Source of the DNA: Daldinia sp. FL1419
Lineage: Eukaryota; Ascomycota; Sordariomycetes; Xylariales; Hypoxylaceae
Reading direction: 5' to 3'
Assembly: GCA_025201765.1 (NCBI GenBank)
Contig: MU623344.1
Coordinates: forward strand, 62,001 to 126,000
DNA length: 64,000 nt
Shown here: one piece after another, positions 59,330 through 64,000 of the stretch
How the letters are laid out: the number at the start of each line of letters is the position of its first letter
Numbering within the stretch: the first letter of the stretch is position 1
Translations under genes and position numbers: made by a program
Notes under the pieces: generated by a model
The model's input: only the letters and a program-made list of their open reading frames with translations
What the model was told of the DNA's origin: nothing
Databases searched by the model: none

Positions 59330-60350
59330 ATGCGTTTCTCCACGATTCTCTCGGCGGCCGTGGCTACGGGCCCGATTGTGGCTTCGGCCGCTGGACAGCT
59401 TGGTTTCGCGCTGGGTAACAAGAAGGCGGATGGCACTTGCAAGGAGCAGAGCGACTACACGGCTGATTTCGCCGCCCTGACGAAGGAGACGAGCGCCAAG
59501 GTCGTTCGCGTCTACGCTGCTTCCGACTGTGATGTCGCGAAGCTGATCCTCCCTGCTGCTAAATCCGCCGGTTTCAAGGTCGTCCTGGGTATCTGGTTAG
59601 TGCTTAGATTTTTTATTCGATCTCGCTTTGGGTGCAATTTGAAGATGGGTTGTATATGGCAAGTATGCTGGGGATACAATGCTAACAGGAAGATAAAATA
59701 GGCCCGACACGGACGAGTCCTACAAAGCCGACAAGGCCGCGGTCGTCGAGTTCGCGCCCAAGTACAAGGACCAGGTATACGCCATCACCGTGGGCTCGGA
59801 GGCCATGTACCGCGGCAACCTAACGGGCCCGGAACTCGTGTCCAAGATCCAGGACGTCAAGTCCGCTGTCGGCAAGGGCTTCAAGATCGGCACGGCCGAC
59901 TCGTGGAACAAGTTCGCCGACGGAACCGCCGACGCCCTCGCCACATCCGGCAGCGTCGATATCATGCTGACCAACGCCTTCTCGTACTGGCAGGGCCAGG
60001 TCCTGTCCAACGCGACGGGCTCCTTCTACGACGACATCTTCCAGGCCTTCGGCCACATCCAGGAGAAGGCCGGCAGCACCGACAAGATCGAACTGTGGGT
60101 CGGCGAGACCGGCTGGCCTACCGGTGGTGACAAGTACCAGAACGCGCAGCCCGGCGTCAAGCCCGCCTCGACGTTCTACAGCCAGGCCGTCTGCGGTATG
60201 GTCGACTGGGGATTCAACGTCTTCTTCTTCGAGGCTTTCGACGAGGCCTGGAAGCCCAAGGCCATTGGCGAGGACGGTTCCGTCGCCGACGAGACCTCGT
60301 GGGGTGCTATGACTGCCGACCGGAAGCCCAAGTACAGCCTCAAGTGCTAA
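59330..60350 (+). CDS. bgl2: GH17 cell-wall glucan 1,3-beta-glucosidase/transglucosidase, Bgl2-like (304 aa)
   Basis: Exons 59330-59595 and 59702-60350; the 106-bp intron (GTTAGT...ATAG) restores VVLGIW-PDTDESYKA. Signal peptide about 1-19. The GH17 motifs are present: GFALGNKKADGTCK at the start of the mature protein, VRVYAASDC, the acid/base Glu122 in TVGSEAMYRG, and the nucleophile Glu224 in LWVGETGWPTGG, followed by FFFEAFDEAWKP. Length and absence of a GPI signal match yeast Bgl2, an abundant secreted wall enzyme that cleaves and transfers laminarioligosaccharides. Strong G/C preference at third codon positions compared with the surrounding DNA suggests high expression. The first ATG with a good signal peptide is used; a read-in from 59255 adds no signal. 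Confidence 0.95.
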
Positions 60351-61053
60351 GCTTGCTTCCCTGTTTTTATTTCGCTAGTGGCTGGGGATTTGAGGTGAGA
60401 GATGGAGGGGGACATGCAGGCGCTGATTATAGATGTCGATTGTAATTACGTGTTGTCATATATACCACCGAGTAGATATCGACGGTAGTCGATATAAGAG
60501 AAATAGATTATGTGATACCATTTGAGTTGTTACGCCATTAAGGTTACGGTAATACGCAACGTAATGTCTCAGCCAAATTACGAACATATGTATCTACCTG
60601 TGCATGTGAGATTGGATCAGTTAGTGTTCGGAGCACAAGAAGCGTTTATACATCCTTGTATTCCGTTACTAGGAGCGCTGTTTAGGTAGGTAGACATCTG
60701 CCACGAGATAGACAAGGCCCATTTACAATGCGAAGTAAATCTTTTGAATTTCCCAATTGTCAACGTCGAAAGTCAATAAACCAAAACTTAAAGCTTGCAC
60801 ATGATGCCGCGTATTCATTACCATCTTCCACCGCCACCGAATCTTCGCGGCCGTCTCCATGTAACCATTAACTTGACTATATGTAGTTATCCAAGCAGTG
60901 ACTGAAGAGTAATCTTCTTCTAAGATCCTCAAGACCTGTTATTTATCCATGTACCCAACGCCGACGCTTTCCCTTGTTCGTTCGTTCCTCGGAACCAGAT
61001 TTGATCGATGTACTCTAGCGGGGCTTGTCGTTCAAGACGTGAGCGTGGACTCG
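60351..61053. other. Convergent intergenic region
   Basis: Between the GH17 gene (plus) and the small secreted peptide gene (minus). No gene supported. Confidence 0.6.
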
Positions 61054-61299
61054 TTACGAACGAACGGGACTGTGGTGGCCGTCATGTTAGTTGGTATATT
61101 CTTTACTCGACTTACTTTTTCCACAGCTGGAAGAAGAGAAGACTTACCCGCATCCATAGGGAGTTGTTTGGCCGAAGAAGCAGTCGTTGCTCGCCTTGGG
61201 TACGATCTGGTTCTGGTGGATGGGCGTGATCACGACACCGGCGCTGGCGAGAGTTGCGCACAGCGCGGCGACGAGGGTTGTGGCGAATGCGGTCTTCAT
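61054..61299 (-). CDS. Small secreted peptide precursor (55 aa, two Cys)
   Basis: Exons 61148-61299 and 61054-61069; the 78-bp intron has donor GTAAGT and acceptor CACAG and leaves phase 2, so exon 2 adds only PVRS and a stop. The product begins MKTAFATTLVAALCATLASA, a clear signal peptide of 20 residues. The mature part is 35 residues with two cysteines, SNDCFFGQTTPYGCGPVRS at the end, which could form one disulfide. Short fungal secreted proteins with an NDCFFGxxTPxGC end are known to me only as hypotheticals. Extracellular location is likely; role (effector-like, pheromone-like or other) unknown. The signal peptide is strong evidence; the 16-base second exon is the weakest part. Confidence 0.7.
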
Positions 61300-64000
61300 T
61301 TTGAATGATTACTCGGGAATGGAATTATCGTATGTCTACGGAGCTGGTGCGTAGGTGTGTGGGTAGGGTATATACAGTATCGCAAAAAGGAGGGATAGAT
61401 TTATGGGCAAGATAGGCGGCAGGATAGGCCAGCTAGTTCCTTGTCTTTTAGCGTATTCGTCTGTTCGTCCGAGCGAAGCGAAGCAATGCGGATATGGGTA
61501 TAATATGGTATGGTATGTGCGGGCTATGTGGGTTCGGGTTCTATTAATCTCGTGTCGCGGGCTTCCGAATTAAAAATAAATAAATAATGCAACTATAGTG
61601 TATTGGCAAAGAGTTTTCAAACGATTGTGGGTTAGGCGATGACCAGATCGCAGCAAGAGTCGATTATCAAAATCGGAACCTTTTAGAGAACGAAGAAGAG
61701 AAATTTGCGGAAGTGATGTGCAGAAAGGGAAACCCCAACTGGTAATTGACGAAGTTCGCGATCTAGAAAGAGGAAAAGAAGCTAAGGACGAATAATAATA
61801 ACTAGAAGTAGCAAAAAGAAGGGTTAGGAGGAACAATCCATCATATGATCCGTGTAACAGTTACAGTTACAGTGTGGCGGGTACTGTATTCGCTACTAGA
61901 CTCGCTACGATTGGGCGACCTCAAATGAAGGGGAGAAGGCAAAAGTGGAAAGTACTATTTTACAGTGCATTAGTGCCAAACTGTAAATAAGTACACTGTA
62001 CCTGTATAGACCAACCCCCGGTTCTGCATGTAAATCTGCGACAGGCTACGTTCGAGAACAACCAAGATGAACCAAGTTTCACTAATAAGACGAGACAAAC
62101 CCCGGCTGCATCTTGGAAGGCGCAACGGGCTAGCGAGCTAACGATTACATGACTTTCTCTTACTAGACGGCTAGAACGGAAAATAAATTAGTAGTTGATA
62201 AGCCTTATGGATATTAATATTTCAAGAATACTGTAATAGGAAGGAAAACTCCAAGATGACGAGCTACGCAATTGCCATTTAAGTTTATCGTCGTGCTCAA
62301 GCAGTTATATTTATTAACTCTAACAGGTACCTTACATAACTAACCTAGTCAAACCAGGTAGGTACAATACCTAACCAACTACTAATACCTTATACGTGCC
62401 CAACTCAGACTATGCAATGTGAAGCTGGCGCGTGAAACGAAAATGACGCTGCCGCCGTCCGAAGTTGGCACCGAATCGTAAGACGACTAACCTAGTCCCT
62501 TGGTGGTACGAGGTCGTTCTATCCCGTCTATTAATGAGACGTCCTAACCCAGAAAGCTTTACGAATGCTATAATTACTAAATCGGATGAGTGTTAATTAT
62601 ATGCGATCTAGGAAGTTGGGTTGTACGTGATTTATATTGAAGTGCTTCGTTTCCCCCGAGCGGATCAATGAAATATGTAGAAGAAACATGATATGAATAA
62701 AATAATAAATTTACGCCCTGGACTACGACGTTTCGCATGCTACGGCTACAATCGGGGTCGACCGAGTACTCGCACGAAAAAAAAGAAAATCGAACACGGC
62801 ATGAGGTTCGAGGTTGGGATCAAGGCGGCGCTAATGGACCTTGGCTTTGGCCACCGGACTCACTACATAACTCGACCACATGACCTTCTGTCACACGGGG
62901 TCTATAAGGAGCACGAAGGATATAAGCGCCGCATATTCCAGCATATGACGAGGAACGGGGTTGCTGGACAGAGAAGTGTTGGTGCTATGAGATTTCGGGC
63001 GTCCGATACCATTTTACCCACGGTTAAACGAGCCATAACCAATAAACATCTACGGGAAGATAGCACCACAGGACAAAACGGTGATGCCTCAACACGCCAA
63101 CTTAAAGAGTAAGCTTCCCTAACATCCTTACTACCTGGCATAGCCAATCTTCTGGTTAAAAGGCGTAGCATTGTGAGTTTTGCCGGTAACGAGTCGGCTA
63201 TCCGTGGAACTAGACATGGTAATAAACTGTGAGTATACAATAAATAATAGGGGAAGTGTGTTGGTTCCACGGAAGTTTTCCACATATAATGGAATGGGAT
63301 GTAGAAAAAGGGACGATCGAAAGAGATATCTTAAATTATCATTACCAAGGCTTGTGTTCTAATGGTATTGATGGCTGAAATTCCCTAAGTCTACTGTACA
63401 CTTCTAAAGAACCTGCTGTCTTCGTTCATATTCAAGGGTTGACCGCATTTACTTGAGTCACTCACTATAAAGGGACACGGATCATCTCAGTTCAAGCCGA
63501 ATGATTCATCAATATTGAACTACGCCCATATCGCAATCACTACATTTTCAACACAGCGGTGAAGCGTACAAATCCAGCGGGATGTATGACGCCGCCCATC
63601 TCCTCTCCTCTAGGTATCACTTTCCTCCACCTGCTCGTCTCCTCAACACTATTCTAGCGGCAATAGCAGCAGCAGCAGCAGCAGCAGCAGCCATAATGTA
63701 CATTAACGTTAGGAAGGATCGTAATCCTTCCTAGTCATTCTGCGCGTTCCACCACAGCATCCCATGAAAATCTGCGTATTACTTAAAAACAAAAACAAGA
63801 AACTTATGACATTCCTGAACCAAATTAACTCCGTAGGGCATCGCAATCGGTCATATCTTCGGAACGAGGTCTCCAAATAACGACGGATTGGGTGGTTCGC
63901 GTGGGGGTTACAGTTCATTCCGTCTTCAGCGCAGCAAATGTATCGGGAAAATAAAAAAGGGGGGCAAAAAAAAAAACAAGGTCGTCGCCCTGAAGGCTTA
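61300..64000. other. Right-end region, no gene supported
   Basis: Upstream region of the small peptide gene and beyond. A 139-codon plus-strand ORF at 62693-63112 is basic and of unrecognised nature and overlaps a similar-length minus ORF, so I do not call it. Also present: GTTACAGTTACAGT at about 61858 and an (AGC)9 repeat at 63665. Confidence 0.5.
63665..63691. repeat. (AGC)9 trinucleotide repeat
   Basis: Nine perfect AGC units in non-coding DNA. Confidence 0.95.

Noticed and set aside
62693..63285. 139-codon plus and 127-codon minus overlapping ORFs
   Set aside because: Neither shows a domain, signal peptide or splice pattern, and each is the shadow of the other. Left uncalled.
1..64000. 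CRISPR arrays, bacterial operons, rRNA genes
   Set aside because: None seen. The tandem repeats present are simple-sequence or minisatellite arrays without spacers, and the genes are intron-containing fungal genes.

Overview
The window is nuclear DNA of a filamentous ascomycete (Pezizomycotina, most likely Sordariomycetes). The genes carry short spliceosomal introns, 50 to 123 bp where I could place them, with GTRNGT-type donors, CTAAC-like branch points and YAG acceptors. The gene set (Med12, Rgd1-type F-BAR/RhoGAP, Gyp2-type RabGAP, a second-type PKA catalytic subunit, a Bgl2-type GH17, DUF3176, and Asn/Gly-rich secreted proteins) is typical of that group. Genes are monocistronic, lie on both strands, and are separated by long AT-leaning spacers full of the words TAGGTA, TACCTAC and GGTACC. 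All exon coordinates below were derived by eye from splice signals and reading frame.

Layout. 0-1.2 kb: 5' part of a phosphoinositide-specific phospholipase C (minus strand, cut by the window edge). 3.35-3.72 kb: a small cupin gene with one intron. 3.7-8.9 kb: a gene-poor stretch with a possible decayed ORF. 8.9-17 kb: a 1148-residue Ser-rich protein with an N-myristoylation-type start, then an Rgd1-like F-BAR/RhoGAP. 18.0-18.6 kb (minus): a three-exon gene for the ER membrane protein Asterix, easily missed because all its exons are short. 22.9-27.6 kb: Mediator subunit Med12. 29.4-30.6 kb (minus): a secretory protein with a 77-residue His/Asp tract and a C-terminal RDEL. 31.5-35 kb (minus): a GRAM/TBC/EF-hand RabGAP. 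36.9-38.2 kb: PKA catalytic subunit. 39.4-40.3 kb (minus): a frameshifted ankyrin-repeat pseudogene. 42-43.7 kb (minus): a six-exon secreted Asn/Gly-rich protein. 48.3-49.4 kb (minus): S1/P1 nuclease. 50.5-51.7 kb: vacuolar PQ-loop transporter. 52.5-54.5 kb: DUF3176 membrane protein.

54.9-58.8 kb is the most accessory-looking part. It holds two tandem, diverged small Cys/His proteins (minus), a set of dyad RGAACA...TGTTCY palindromes including an inverted repeat around the second of them, a NACHT-like ORF fragment, and a 424-bp deletion derivative of a Tc1/mariner transposon with about 60-bp terminal inverted repeats and TA target-site duplications. 59.3-60.35 kb: GH17 cell-wall glucanase/transglucosidase. 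61.05-61.3 kb (minus): a 55-residue secreted peptide precursor. The last 2.7 kb has no gene I can support.

Functionally the window mixes conserved signalling and housekeeping genes (PLC, RhoGAP, RabGAP, PKA, Med12, Asterix, PQ-loop) with secreted or cell-surface genes (His/Asp protein, Asn/Gly-rich protein, S1 nuclease, GH17, small peptide). I see no operon-like or biosynthetic cluster. The least described material is the His/Asp-RDEL protein, the tandem Cys/His pair with its palindromes, the 55-residue peptide and the minimal Tc1/mariner derivative.
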